Part shown: piece after piece, positions 12,801-22,648 of the stretch
Numbering within the stretch: position 1 is the first letter of the stretch
Layout: each line of letters starts with the position of its first letter
The notes under the pieces: generated by a model
Database searches by the model: none
Told to the model about the DNA's origin: nothing
The model's input: only the letters and a program-made list of their open reading frames with translations
Position numbers and translations under genes: made by a program
Assembly: GCA_019426215.1 (NCBI GenBank)
Contig: CM033405.1
Span: forward strand, 8,223,001-8,287,000
Source: Buddleja alternifolia
Taxonomy: Eukaryota > Streptophyta > Magnoliopsida > Lamiales > Scrophulariaceae
DNA length: 64,000 bases
Direction: 5' to 3'

Positions 12801-13095
12801 GGAGAAGACCAAGTGGTTTCATGACAAGATGATCTCTAGGAAAGAATTTGTGATTGGACAAAAAGTGTTGCTTTACAACTCAAGACTCAAATTAATGCCT
12901 GGTAAGTTACATTCTCGTTGGGTTGGACCTTTTGTTGTGATTAATGTATTTTCTTATGGTGCAGTAGAGATTCAAAGTTTAGAAACTAACAAGTTGTTCA
13001 AGGTAAATAGACATAGACTTAAACCTTTCTATGAAGGTTTCCAAGAGCATACAATTGAAGAAGTTTCATTGATCAATCCAACTTACTTGGATTAA
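9871..13095 (+). CDS. Athila-like pol: reverse transcriptase, RNase H, integrase
   Basis: An uninterrupted 1074-residue frame starting [10 protein letters not shown]; the true polyprotein begins upstream in protease, so this start is only the first Met after the LTR fragment. The reverse transcriptase spans about 195-400, with [26 protein letters not shown] and the catalytic FTDD (354-357), where FMDD or YVDD is more usual. RNase H follows with Asp near 502 and Glu near 543. Integrase has the H-H-C-C zinc motif (708-750) and a D-D-E core near Asp779, Asp838 and Glu874. It would copy the RNA and insert the cDNA. Without an in-frame gag-protease and normal LTRs here, expression from this copy is doubtful, although the enzyme itself looks undamaged. 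I see no chromodomain and no env-like frame. Confidence 0.9.
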   Translation: MEFDGQIVKFSIFESMRYPPDVNSVYSIDIIDVLAQEVFEKNQVDALEVVLSHGLWQFGEHLNFSDEVEEMIMALQSLPPAPSRYNVSKIELSFNHTKLLSSVLQAPSLELKPLPEHLKYVYLGETETLPVIIAKNLIMVQEERLVRMLRDHKTAIGWTIADIKGISPSICMHRILLEDDSKPSREAQRRLNPLMMDVVKKEILKLFDAGVIYPISDSKWVSPVQVVPKKSGVTVVQNQNHELVPTRIQNGWCVCIDYRKLNAATRKDHFPLPFIDQMLERLAGKSHYCFLDGYSGYNQIVIAPEDQEKTTFTSPFGTFAYRRMPFGLCNAPATFQRCMISIFSDLIEKYIEIFTDDFTVHGDSFDSCLENLSRVLDRCIDTNLVLNFEKCHFMVEQGIVLGHVISCRGIEVDKAKVDLIVNLPYPTCVRDVRSFLGHAGFYRRFIKDFSKIALPLSKLLQQDVIFEFTQDCKDAFDKLKSALTTAPLMQPPDWSLPFEIMCDASNYAMGAVLGQRVGKQPHVIHYASRTLNAAQCNYSTTEKERLSIVFALDKFCSYLLGSKVIIFSDHAALRHLLAKKESKPRLMRWILLLQEFDLEIKDKKGVENLVADHLSRLVRKENLVPLQEFFPDEQLFALQGMVPWYADLVNYLVSRTLPGDLSRAKKDKIKSEAKYYVWDDPYLWKFCSDQIIRRCVPDFELESVLKFCHAYACGGHFGPKRTARKVLDSGFYWPTLFRDAYVMCKNCEQCQRTGNLSHRNEMLQTPILVYEILDIWGIDFMGPFPSSFGFVYILLAVDYVSKWVEAKATQTDDSKAVVGFLKSNIFSRFGIPKALISDQGSHFCNRAVDTLLKKYGVFHKTSTPYHPQTNGQTEVSNREVKSILEKTVNPNRKDWSLRLEDALWAYRTAYKTPIGMSPYRLVFGKSCHLPVELEHKAFWAVKSCNLDRDQAGIHRKLQLQELEEIRLDAYENSRIYKEKTKWFHDKMISRKEFVIGQKVLLYNSRLKLMPGKLHSRWVGPFVVINVFSYGAVEIQSLETNKLFKVNRHRLKPFYEGFQEHTIEEVSLINPTYLD

Positions 13096-14305
13096 AAGGC
13101 TGCAAAGTCGAGCCAACGACTTTAAAAAAAGGCGCTGCTTGGGAGGCAACCCAAGAGTGGCTGAACGACCACCATCAGATTTGCTTTCTTTTTCCCTATC
13201 TCTTTTAATTTCGTTTGTTCATTTTTCTTATTTATTTTCATTCTGTGTTGCATTGAGGACAATGCAGATTTTAAGTGTGGGGGAAATGGTTAGTTATTTG
13301 TTTTATGAGTTAAAAACAAAAAAAACAAAATTTCTTTATTGTGCAGCCAAGTAAGGTAGTGAAAAATTATTTCCCTTCATTAGTGATTGATTGAAAAATA
13401 AACTAGATTCAATAGAGAAGTTAAGTAGTGTTTAAATTGTTGTGATTGTTGAAGTACAGGCTTTTAGAGAAATTCGTGTGAATTCGTAATTTAGCATAAC
13501 TTTGTATGTGACTTTTGACTTGCTGAAATCCTTTCAAATTCCTCAAGGTTAATCTGGTTGATAGTGACTTAAAATAATAATGGATGAAATTCCTCGGTGT
13601 AAAGCTTGAGGCGTAAATTGCGTAATGTTGAAGATATAGTATAGCGCCTGGGATTATCTACACTGAAGGGATTAAGCCTGAGGAGTTTTCAAGCTTGGTA
13701 ACCTAAGACTATCTAGTCTGGGATCTATCGGCCCAAACCTGCTACTGTGTTGGAAATCTAATAGGGCTATTCAAAGTATGTCCAGAATGAAATGATCCGC
13801 TTGTTGAGTAACCAGGTGCATTCATGAGTAATGTTTGTATTCGCGTCAAAAGACAAGTGTGTGCTTAATAATAAAATGTTGCTCGTTTTGATTTATTATT
13901 TATGATAGAGGAAATATAAAGGGATGATGTTAAGTTAGATGTTGCATTAATAGTATTGCGGTTACGAAATTAAGTGAATTCTTGAGAAGTTTGTGTGAAT
14001 GCAAGAGTAATGGTGGAGACATGATAGACCTTTCTATCGAATTTTGTTACGAATTGATGTTTGGAAAGAAAATTTCATGAACTTGCTTGTTTGTACATTG
14101 AGAGATTGATTTTGTGGGTATATCTTCTGCAAACTCTCACGAGACTAAACTCGTCCACTAGGGGTAACCTAGGGGTTTAAAGGCTTGTTGCATATGCTAA
14201 ATGCAACCGTGTTACCTACGAAAGTGGTTGGCTTTAGTTTTTTTTTTTTTCTAGTTTCTCTTTATCTTTGCCCGAGGACGTGCAAGAGCTAAGTGTGGGG
14301 GAATT
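13096..14305 (+). other. 3' untranslated region of the Athila-like element with two polypurine tracts
   Basis: The motif GGGAGGCAACCC near 13140-13153 is typical of the lineage just after pol. TTAAGTGTGGGGGAA occurs near 13273-13287, and CTAAGTGTGGGGGAATT occurs again at 14289-14305 right before the LTR. The second is the functional tract by position. The frame at 13139-13354 lacks recognisable domains. Confidence 0.75.
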
Positions 14306-15369
14306 TGATAAGTGCAATATTTATATATTTTATTACTTCTATCTTTAGCATTTTATTGTGATTATATGGCCATTGGAACTGATTTTATCTCATTTTGTGA
14401 TTTGGGCAAGATGTGAAGTGCAAAATATCAATTTCAATCAAAATGACAGATTTGGCGATGTTTCGGAAATACTGATATATCTAGAGATGCAGACATTAGT
14501 TTCCATTGAATTTTATCTAGTTGGAAAGCTAAGACAAAGGCCTATATTTCTTATGAAGAAGTCCAGACCCAGTTCGGAAGTTAAAGGGCTCGAAAGTGTT
14601 GAAGAATTTAATGAAGATTTCTGTTCTGGACTAGACTGGAATGCGCAGCTTTGGTGAAAAATTCATAACTAGAGTTATGTGTCTTGGATTCAGTCAAGGC
14701 CAGTTGGAAATGAAAGATAACACATAAAGCTACAAATGTCTAGAAGGAGTCAAAGTCAGATTCGATGAAGTAGAGGCGACAAATCAGAATGTAAAGGGAA
14801 GAATATATGCTCCATGCTTTGATGTTAAAGAAAAAAAAAATTCTTTAACATCAAAGCATGGAGAATATATTCTTCCCTTTACATTCTGATTTGTCGCCTC
14901 TACTTCATCGAATCTGACTTTGACTCCTTCTAGACATTTGTAGCTTTATGTGTTATCTTTTATTTCCAACTGGCCTTGACTGAATCCAAGACACATAACT
15001 CTAGTTATGAATTTTTCACCAAAGCTGCGCATTCCAGTCCAGTCCAGAACAGAAATCTTCATTAAATTCTTCAACACTTTCGAGCCCTTTAACTTCCGAA
15101 CTGGGTCTGGACTTCTTCATAAGAAATATAGGCCTTTGTCTTAGCTTTCCAACTAGATAAAATTCAATAGAAACTAATGTCTGTATCTCCAGATATATCA
15201 GTATTTCCGAAACATCGCCAAATCTGTCATTTTGATTGAAATTGATATTTTGCACTTCAAATCTTGCCCAAATCACAAAATGAGATAAAATAAGTTCCAA
15301 TGGCCATATAATCACACAATAAAATGCTAAAGATAGAGGTAATAAAATATATAAATATTGCACTTATCA
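14306..15369. repeat. 1064-bp palindrome of two inverted Athila-like LTR 5' halves
   Basis: The left arm (14306-14832) starts TGATAAGTGC after the polypurine tract, and the right arm (14841-15369) ends GCACTTATCA beside the target duplication. The centre is an eight-A loop (14833-14840) between GATGTTAAAGAA and its complement. The arms differ at only a few positions that I noticed. Both arms hold the promoter-side part of the LTR. The mirror-image open frames at 14358-14657 and 15016-15363 arise from this symmetry and are not genes. Confidence 0.9.
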
Positions 15370-15401
15370 AGTAGCCACTGGTTTTATTTACCTAGCGCAT
15401 G

Positions 15402-15580
15402 AAATGAACTATGACCTTTGTCATGTTGGTGGGAGGTAAACCCTCTCCTTAATTGTATTTGCATGAGGTGGGTTATCACCTTAGTTATATTTGTATGAGG
15501 TGAGTTATCACCTTTGTTTGTATGAGGTGAGTTTTTACCTTTGTTTGTATGAGGTGAGTTTTTACCTTAGATTGTATTGT
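15402..15580. repeat. Short tandem repeat of about 29-bp units (TATGAGGTGAGTTT type)
   Basis: About five copies of GAGGTGAGTT..ACCTT with TTTGTATG links. It belongs to the outer gypsy element on the right side of the nested unit, like the arrays at 2211-4345. Confidence 0.7.
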
Positions 15581-16262
15581 TATATTGGTATGATCTCGGT
15601 CCAGATTCCTTGTCGGAGGGGGGCTTGTTTTTATAACCTCATACCCTCTCGATAATGCTGGAGGGATCACAAGGTGGGCTAGTCTCGACCGAACTCTCAA
15701 CTGTTCGGGAGACGCTTGTCGCTCCACCTATGTTAGCCTCGAAAAGGGGGCTTTGAGTTTTACGAAGTAACCTCGGTCGGAAGCAATGGTTCCGAGGGGC
15801 ATATTATTTTAGGTGTTGTTGAATCATCCATCGTTAATGTCATACTCTTTCGTATGACGCGAAATGCATGTTATTTAAACAAGCCTAGCATACATAGCTA
15901 CATAAAAGTTGATGTGCCTGAAGGCACTTAGCAGTCATATGAGGAAAACTTAAAGCATCCAACACTTAATAAAAATGTACGGGCGTGCACTTAGGCACCT
16001 CAGAATTTAAGTAAAGGTAGTTGGTGCTGGTGGGCGTCCCCACTCAACGCTTGACTTGTAGCCAAATCGAAATTGTTCACTTGTAATGTAAGGAAAAAAG
16101 ATAGTTTTTGTTACTTGTTTCCTGATAAGGCCTCATAAGGCTTGACATCTTGCCAAGCTTGGGGGATATTTCCCATGGGGTCATCTCGCTAGTGGTATCC
16201 ACTGCCGGCGTACCCGTCACTTTGGAGTCTTGTTCATCAATGACGGTTGCTGTATTTTTGAA
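15581..16262. other. Internal non-coding part of the outer gypsy element
   Basis: No gene or domain is recognisable on either strand between the 29-bp repeat and the protease remnant. Confidence 0.5.
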
Positions 16263-16900
16263 TTAGGCGTTGTCTTCTTGGGATGGCATGTCATGGCACG
16301 TGTCTTCTTCATGGACATCTAACTGCTGGGATTTTAACCAAGTATGGACTGATTTGATCTTGCCCCCCAAGCAAGTTTTCTCCAGCGAGATTAAGTTTAT
16401 CACTACTTGTTTCTCCTTGTCTCTATCATCCATATCATGTTTTCTTTTAGGCTTATTCAATGCGTTAGCATAGCACTCTCTTACTATCTTCACGTCACTA
16501 ACAGCTTCCTCCGTTCCTTCGAGTGTTGGGAATTTCACCCTCATGTGATAGGTAAATAAATACGAGGGTTTGGAATAAGTTTAAGCTCGTCCTCCCTGAA
16601 ATTACATGATAGGTGGAGGGGGATTTGACCACCAAGGACTTTGCTATCTTTGTAGAGTGAGCTATAAATGCACCCAGAGTTATGGGTAGAGACACCTGTC
16701 CTAATGCTTCAGCTATCTGACCCCCGAGTCCAGTGAGAAGGGTGTTGACCTCTTGTAGCTGTGTGTTGCCCACCCCTAGTCGGGTGAAAGCATTGTAAAG
16801 ATGATGTCTGCTGAGCTCCCGTTATTGACCAGAGTTTTCTTCACCCACAAATTGGAGACGGTTGCCGAGATCATTAAGGCACCATTCACTAATGGGATGT
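16263..16900 (-). pseudogene. Protease-region remnant of the outer Tat/Retand-like element
   Basis: On the minus strand, split over two or three frames, I read VSNLWVKKTLV-NNGSSADI, then LQEVNTLLTG, ISLP-like and SPSTYHVISGRTSLN, and then MRVKFPTLEG with VRECYAN. This order matches the retropepsin and the linker before reverse transcriptase in Tat-lineage elements. The usual catalytic DNGSSAD has become NNGSSAD, so the active-site Asp is lost. Frame changes near 16500-16560 and 16770-16800 also break it. No reverse transcriptase follows; the sequence runs into repeats and the nested element. Confidence 0.7.
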
Positions 16901-16984
16901 TGTTTTCCAAGTCTTATAGTCCAAACTCTTTGGTTTGCGTCTTTTACTGCACTTGATTAACTTGCCTTTCCCGCGGGGAATTGA

Positions 16985-18200
16985 TGGCATGTTGCCCAGT
17001 AGTAGCTCTTAGTGAAGCTTTCCTTATGCTTCCATTCACTAGGGGGTTATTCACCTCTAAGTCCGCTCTTGGGGTATTTCTTGTTCATGGAGAAATGGTT
17101 AAGGAAACGCTTGATCAGCTGCTTTAGGCCGGTAATGGTATCGACGGGGCAATTAATTAAACTAGCTAAGCGCCCGTCCAGAGAGAGTAGTATGAAAATA
17201 TTTGCAGTAGGCTACCTCGCTAGCGTCATAGACGTCAGACTTGGTGTTGAACTTGTCAATATTCTCTTGTGGGGCCCCGGCTCCCTCATACTTGCTCAGG
17301 TGGGTTATCTTAAGCCCCTGTGTTAAATGCCAAAATTGCCGGGCAGAAGAGACTTCTATTGGGAGGAGCTACAGTCAAAGGTATGAGTTGCATATCCTCG
17401 TACCTTCCACGGTCATCAAAACCTCCATCCTGGCAGGGTACATACCCGCATCGACCATCATGCCTTGGCAAGGTCTCTCCGGAGGTCAAAGACATTTGAC
17501 CTCGTGTAGCTATCTCGGAGGCATTGGCCTTCTATCTCTTTATCTTAGTGGCCTCTTGGGGGTGAGGCCACACTATTCTCTTCTCTTTCTTGCTCTGCCC
17601 CATTCACTGGGGAGTTGGATCACCTTGATCCAATCTCGACGTGGGTTAGAAACTCTCGATCTCGACTAGAGGATTGGATAGCACCACTCGGTGAGGGTGG
17701 CTTCTGTTTTGGGGCTCCCAGCCCTAACTATTCGATTGAAGGGATGGATCTTGTGGCCCCTTTTCTTTTGATGGAGGCACATCTTGAGTGTTCCTCCCCT
17801 GGGGACCTTGCCTCCCAGTTGTTGTCGATACGAGCGCATCACGTGATGGTCGCGCCTGGGCATATTGCTAAACAGCCCGAGCGGCTGCGCGAATAGATGC
17901 ATCTTCAACTAAGGCTAGCAGTGCCTCCTAGGTGATCTCGAACACCCTGGTAACAGGGGGTGGGATCACTGTTAATGTAACAGGAGGAGTAGTCTACTCG
18001 TTCGTAGGAGGTGAAGCAATGCGATTCTCGCCATTGACTGGACCGTTGGGGGGATTTTCTCTACCCACTTGAATGTTGGGCTGATCCTCAAGTGTTTGGT
18101 TCTGAACTTCATTGACCGCCATCAGCTGATCATTGTTAGTCATCATATCCCCGATAGTACGTGCTTGTGACCTAGTTGGCATACTCAGTGGCTGGAACGT
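16985..18200 (-). pseudogene. Gag remnant of the outer Tat/Retand-like element
   Basis: Minus-strand reading just after the primer site gives an N-terminal segment (about 18200-17994) with low-complexity Asn/Gln/Pro content. Further in, about 17326-17130, KITHLSKYEGAGAPQENID followed by KSDVYDASEVAYCKYF fits the start of a Retrotrans_gag domain. In-frame stops follow, for example in LS*FN*LPRR. Several short frames in this interval on both strands are pieces or shadows of it. It cannot encode a whole Gag. Confidence 0.6.
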
Positions 18201-18210
18201 TGTTCCCATA

Positions 18211-18220
18211 GACGGCGCCA
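18211..18220 (-). other. Primer-binding site of the outer gypsy element
   Basis: On the minus strand this reads TGGCGCCGTC and continues TATGGGAAC, three bases inside the LTR end. It resembles primer sites of Tat-lineage elements and sets the orientation of the whole element. Confidence 0.75.
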
Positions 18221-18223
18221 ATC

Positions 18224-18690
18224 TGATGATGGTAAAAATTGTTAGATGATATTTGTCACGTGATTGACCACGTGGGTGAAGGAACCGATCCAACACACGA
18301 CAAACTAGTTGGGGGTTGGTGGATTTATAGACTGTACTCGGCTGTAGCGTACCCGAATTGATGGGATCAAGCCTGCTCGTAGTTCTTTATGGGAATTACT
18401 CTCAAGCTTAGCCAATGAATTTTTCTAGAGAGAGTAGATAATGAGTCTTTCCCAGCTCCTTTGAGATATTTATAGGGAGCTCGTAATGGGCTATGAGCTT
18501 TATTTACTCAGTAGCCCAATAGGCTTAATATTATTATTATTCTTAAGCTAATTGAATTGCCTTAGTATTCTTGTTGGGTCGCCAGCCCCTTTTGGGCTTG
18601 ACTAGCTCATCACCCGCGGTAGATGCCCGAACCAGAGCAGTTAACGAGTTAAATTATCATAATGCCCTTAGACATTTTTGGCCCACATCA
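18224..18690 (-). repeat. 5' LTR of the outer gypsy element
   Basis: Starts TGATGATGG and ends GCCCACATCA on the plus strand. It pairs with 1555-2045. A TATA-like AATATCT/TATAAATATC stretch on the minus strand lies near 18465-18478. Confidence 0.85.
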
Positions 18691-18955
18691 AAATGCAACA
18701 ATAATCTTCCTCAAGATAATAAATTGAAAACAATCTTTATTTAATTTGGGGACTAATTTTCGAAAATGATGAAGAAGAGAAAGAAGAATAAAAATATGAT
18801 TTTTATTAATTTTTATGGAGAAAAGTACATAATATCTCTTGATTTTTTAGGTGAAAAAGATGACAAAAAATCATAAAACTCCTACTTTTATAGGCCATGT
18901 GGCCGTCCACTTCCCCCCTCTCCAAGCCTAGGTGTTCTCTTTTGGTAGTTGAGGG

Positions 18956-19594
18956 TAGTACTGTCAATGAACTCAAGCCAGCTCAAAGCTCGAAAGCTCG
19001 GCTTGAATATTTTTTTCAAGCTTGAGCGGAAGGTTAGGGCTTGAAGAGCGTAGGCAGGCTCGGCTTGAATTGAGCTCGGGCTCATACAAATAAATTATAT
19101 ATATATATATAATATATATATATACATGCATATATTTCAAATAATATACTAACATGTAATACTATATAAATATCACTTATACTTTATAAACAAAAATTCA
19201 TAAATATAAAGGATAACATGGAAGTCAAAATGGACGAAAATAAATCAACCGTGTTTTAATTGTAAATGTTCTGAAGTAGTGAAACAATACAGAAAAATAA
19301 TTTAGTGTTTTTGACTTTATGAAACCAAGTTTAAGGATTTTTAAAATGATTATAGTTTGATTTTGATGATTTTAAAGAGTTTTGAAATTGTTATATTTTT
19401 TCTTTATTTGGTAGATTTATTTTATCAATTGTACTAAAAAGATAAAAATAGTGATATTCTAAATTCAAGCCGGCTCGGGCTCGGCTTGAAGCTCATCAAG
19501 CCGGGCCCAAGCCTTGAATACAAAAGTTCATTTCGTATCAAGCTAAGCACGAGCCTATGCAAGCTTGGCTCGCTCGGCTTGATTGACAGCCCTA
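18956..19594. mobile_element. hAT-type non-autonomous DNA transposon
   Basis: Flanked by an 8-bp target duplication GTTGAGGG (18948-18955 and 19595-19602), the length expected for hAT. The ends are TAGTACTGTCAATGAAC and, on the other strand, TAGGGCTGTCAATCAAGCC. The subterminal regions are rich in GCTCGGCTTGA-type inverted motifs, and the middle is AT-rich with a TA run near 19094-19130. At 639 bp it has no transposase frame. Confidence 0.85.
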
Positions 19595-19602
19595 GTTGAG
19601 GG

Positions 19603-19878
19603 GAAGAGGAAATAATCCCTTAATTTTAGGGATGCAATATTGACTAAATATTTGATATAATTTCATTTCATATTTTTATCAGCTTCACTATCAAGCTTCC
19701 ACTTTGCTATCTTCAACCCTTATTTTCAGCCCTCCTTTGAGGTAGCCTATGAGCTTTCCTTGAGGCAAGCCACGAGCTCTTCTTGAGGCCCAATTTTCCC
19801 AGCGCAATTGTGGAAAGTGATATTTTACGCCTACGTCATAATATTTAAAGTTTAGGACTTAGGACCTTCACTCTCCAC
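19603..19878. other. Non-coding spacer
   Basis: No gene, RNA or clear repeat seen in this short stretch between two transposons. Confidence 0.5.
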
Positions 19879-19881
19879 TAA

Positions 19882-20111
19882 GGGTGAGTTTGGCTCAGCT
19901 TTTGCATAATTGATTATGGGATAATTGATTCCTGCAGAATTGATTATGGCAAAAGTTAGGATTTTTAGCTTTTCCAAAACTTGGTTTTGACGTTTTTTAA
20001 CTCAAAAATGCCCAAATGAGATTATAAGAAAGGGGGCCAAACACATAAAAAATTACGATTAAGACTCCAAACGCAATTTTTAGCGTTTCAAAAGTTGGGC
20101 CAAACAGCCTC
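19882..20111. mobile_element. Tourist-like (PIF/Harbinger) MITE
   Basis: 230 bp between TAA duplications (19879-19881 and 20112-20114). The left end reads GGGTGAGTTTGGCTCAGC and the reverse complement of the right end reads GAGGCTGTTTGGCCCAAC. Short length, 3-bp TAA duplication and GTTTGG ends fit Tourist MITEs. Confidence 0.8.
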
Positions 20112-20114
20112 TAA

Positions 20115-20835
20115 GGCTAGCTGGCTAGACTTGAATTCAGAAGAATCTCCCAAACGGCCTGCATCAATGGCATCATATCTCATCAAACCATTTTTCATAA
20201 ATTTGTCATTGATTCGTAATATGATAATAAATTTTTTTGTTACGAATTAATATCTATTTATTGTAGTAAACAAAGATTAAATCAATAACACTGATTACAT
20301 TTATTATTTACTAAAATTAAAGGAAGTGACAACATGGTGAAAAATAACAATAATATATAGTATCACTCTGTGTATTTTTTTAATTTTGATAGAAAATTGT
20401 GTTTAAAGTTTCAGGTCAAAACCACAAGGCATGAATGGTTCAGTGTTAATTTAGAGGGTGTTTTGCTAAGCTTATTTATATATTTTATAAGATGTTTTAA
20501 GAGTTTGTAATATGATATTTTATTTAAAAGATAAGTTCTCAAGTATTTGAATAGAATAAGATGTTTGAGCTCCTACCAGATTGTTAAAGAAAGTTTGATT
20601 TTTTTTCTGTTGACGCTTGCGGTGGACTATGTTTTGACAATGCCAAAACCACAAGAACATGAGAGTGAAACGTTGACGAAATCTCAAGCTAGAACGAAGT
20701 AGGGGAAAGATGGTGAAATATATCCTGGCCACAAATCTTTGAAGCTAAGTTATCTATTTAAATTCTTAACATTTATGTTGACGCCTTCATATGATTAAAA
20801 TATAGGAAACAAAGGGCAAGCATATATACATGCAG
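20115..20835. other. Non-coding AT-rich spacer
   Basis: No gene or repeat boundary that I can support. The minus-strand frame at 20520-20732 has no recognisable features. Confidence 0.5.
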
Positions 20836-20848
20836 ATCATTCTTTTCA

Positions 20849-20967
20849 CCCAAGGCTTGTTAGCCTAATGGTATCAACATTCGCTTTTATGTAGGAGGTC
20901 TTAAGTTCAATTTCAAATTGTCACAAGTTGTGACTTTTCTCCTTTTAAGAATTAAAAAGAAAAACAT
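20849..20967 (+). mobile_element. tRNA-derived SINE
   Basis: Flanked by near-identical 13-bp duplications ATCATTCTTTTCA (20836-20848) and ATCATTCTCTTCA (20968-20980). It carries a pol III A box like TAGCCTAATGGTAT and a B box like AAGTTCAATTTC at tRNA-like spacing, and ends in an A-rich tail. The combination of tRNA head, A-rich tail and long variable-type duplication indicates a SINE. Confidence 0.8.
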
Positions 20968-21410
20968 ATCATTCTCTTCATTTACATTTATTATATATAA
21001 ATTGTGCATATGTGATAATATGTGATAGCAGTATTTTTTTTAAAAATAAATTAATTAATAAAGCATGCATGAATCTTGATCATTGGGTTTAATTGAAAAT
21101 TTCCGTCTATGATCTAAGAAGTTATATGAGATAACATTAGATGATTCTTATTCTTTTGTCAGTCGAAATGTTGATTATCAGAATGAGATTAGAATTAAAG
21201 AATCCTTTCATATAATCTTTTTTAAGTTTGAAAATTGGCAGAGAATTATATGCAAGTTTATTATTCTGTTTAATTAAAATTTGCATTGTTGAATGCACAC
21301 ACGGTGACTCGGGTATCTTTATGGGATGATGCATACACAGGTATCTTTTAATGAAAAAAATAAATCTTGTGCTTGATTTAGTTATATTAGTTTTGTGCGT
21401 ATCTTGAGAA

Positions 21411-22210
21411 ATGTGTTTTAATAGATTTCATAATGAAGAAATTTTCATTTCCCAATTTATGAATTATTGCATGGTTGAAGGAAAATTTGCGAGTCAGCAA
21501 TTCAATAAATTGCATGAAACTCTAGGGTATCTCGCTCGTTCGTGTCAACACAGAGGAAGCAAAGAATTACAACTTGACACGAAGAGTACACTGGATGGTA
21601 CCATCAAATTATAAAAACATACATAAGGGGTTTTCAAGCATTATATCTCGATAGATTTATTTCGTAATAAATTTGTAACCATGGTCAAATAAGCCTGACT
21701 GATGAATAGGAACTAATGGTGGATTTCAACTGCGAGTAATCCACGTCTTTCCTAAGTTGAAACTGTCACTTTTGAATTTCATCATACAAATCACAATGCT
21801 CCAAAGGTCGTAACTCTAAGCGCAGTATCCACACCTTGAATACTCTGATTCTATTACTTTAATTATAGTGCTAGATTTGTCAAAGTAATTTCTAGCTTTT
21901 GGAGAAAATGAGAAAAATGTATGAGAAATTGTTTAGACTCTAAGGCATAATATAGATCAAGAGAGAAGAAGAAAGAACAAGATAATGCAAGCTCAAAGGC
22001 AGAAGGGAGACGTCCGCCTCCTGTTAAGGGGGGCGAACGACTTCTCCTTATTTGTTAGGGTTGGACTCTCAGTCCAATCTTTTCCATCTTTTATCTACTT
22101 TCCTAACCCAACTCCAATTAATTCCTACACAAGTAATTAATTAATTTGAACTTCCTTAGTATGTAACTATTCCACCAATGATTAATTAAATAATTAAGAC
22201 TTAACTAACA
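21411..22210. other. Duplicated non-coding sequence
   Basis: Shared with copy B at about 39780-40550. Short frames at 21411-21614 and 39823-40026 are related peptides (NYCMVEGK, QFN.LH), but their ends differ and nothing marks them as genes. Confidence 0.5.
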
Positions 22211-22219
22211 ATTAATTTA

Positions 22220-22639
22220 GGGGTAAAGACAATAACCACCCGAACTTTGTGTGTTTTTACACTTTTTTATCTAAACTATTTTTCGGTACACTTTTTTCTC
22301 AACTCCACGGATTTTACACTTTTCTATCTATTAACATATTCCGACGAAATATTCCATTGTAGTTACTGCACATTAACGGAGTTGGATAAAAAAGTGTAAA
22401 AAAATACAAATTTTGGATAAAAACTTAAATATATATATATATATATATATATTGTTTGGATAAAAAAATGTAAAAAAAAGTATGTTTTAACTCCACTCCG
22501 ACGGAATATTTTGCCGGAATATACTAATAGATAGGAAAGTGTAAAACCTATAGAGTTGAGATAAAAAAATGTAACGAAAAATAATTAGATAAAAAAGTGT
22601 AAAAACACACAAAGTTCGAGTGGATTATTGACTTGACCC
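22220..22639. mobile_element. MULE-type MITE with long terminal inverted repeats
   Basis: 420 bp flanked by 9-bp ATTAATTTA duplications (22211-22219 and 22640-22648). The terminal inverted repeats are about 130 bp long: GGGGTAAAGACAATAACC at the left and GGGTCAAGTCAATAATCC at the right (reverse complement). Both arms share AACTTTGTGTGTTTTTACAC. The centre has a TA run. Nine-base duplications and long repeats point to a Mutator-like origin. Confidence 0.85.
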
Positions 22640-22648
22640 ATTAATTTA

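Larger units (their letters stand above)
5203..15369. mobile_element. Scrambled Athila-like Ty3-gypsy element integrated as one unit
   Basis: The unit is flanked by AGTAG on both sides (5198-5202 and 15370-15374). Its ends read TGGTACGTGTC and GCACTTATCA, which are the two LTR termini, both in minus orientation. The order from left to right is: LTR 3' part (minus), pro-gag (minus) up to the primer-binding site, gag-pro 3' half (plus), LTR 3' part (plus), pol (plus), 3' untranslated region with polypurine tract, LTR 5' part (plus), LTR 5' part (minus). Arms 5217-6841 and 8210-9834 are inverted copies of equal length. The pol reading frame is intact, but no normal gag-pol or paired full LTRs exist. 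The Athila-like assignment rests on the gag-pro and reverse transcriptase motifs, the TGGCGCCGTTGCCGGGGA primer site and the GGGAGGCAACCC motif after pol. Confidence 0.85.
1555..18690 (-). mobile_element. Outer Tat/Retand-like Ty3-gypsy element, degraded, with another element nested in it
   Basis: Two similar LTRs lie at 1555-2045 and 18224-18690. Reading on the minus strand, the LTR starts TGATGTGGGCC and ends near CATCATCA. A tRNA primer-binding site beginning TGGCGCCGTC follows the 18224-18690 LTR, and a purine tract precedes the 1555-2045 LTR, so the 5' end is on the right. Flanks AAATC (1550-1554) and AAATG (18691-18695) look like a 5-bp target duplication with one change. After removing the nested unit at 5203-15369, about 7 kb remain. 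They contain gag and protease remnants but no reverse transcriptase that I can see, so the element is probably non-autonomous. The LTRs differ at many sites and in length (491 versus 467 bp), which suggests an old insertion. A solo LTR of the same family lies at 46201-46751. Confidence 0.85.

Noticed and set aside
14358..15363. Pair of mirror-image frames of 99 and 115 residues
   Set aside because: Both lie in the arms of the LTR palindrome, so their similarity reflects the inverted repeat and not a gene pair.
17012..17896. Plus-strand frames of up to 142 residues
   Set aside because: Antisense to the gag remnant of the outer element. No recognisable domain.
20849..20967. Functional tRNA gene
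   Set aside because: A and B boxes are present, but no cloverleaf can be folded with a proper acceptor stem. The A-rich tail and 13-bp duplication show a SINE.
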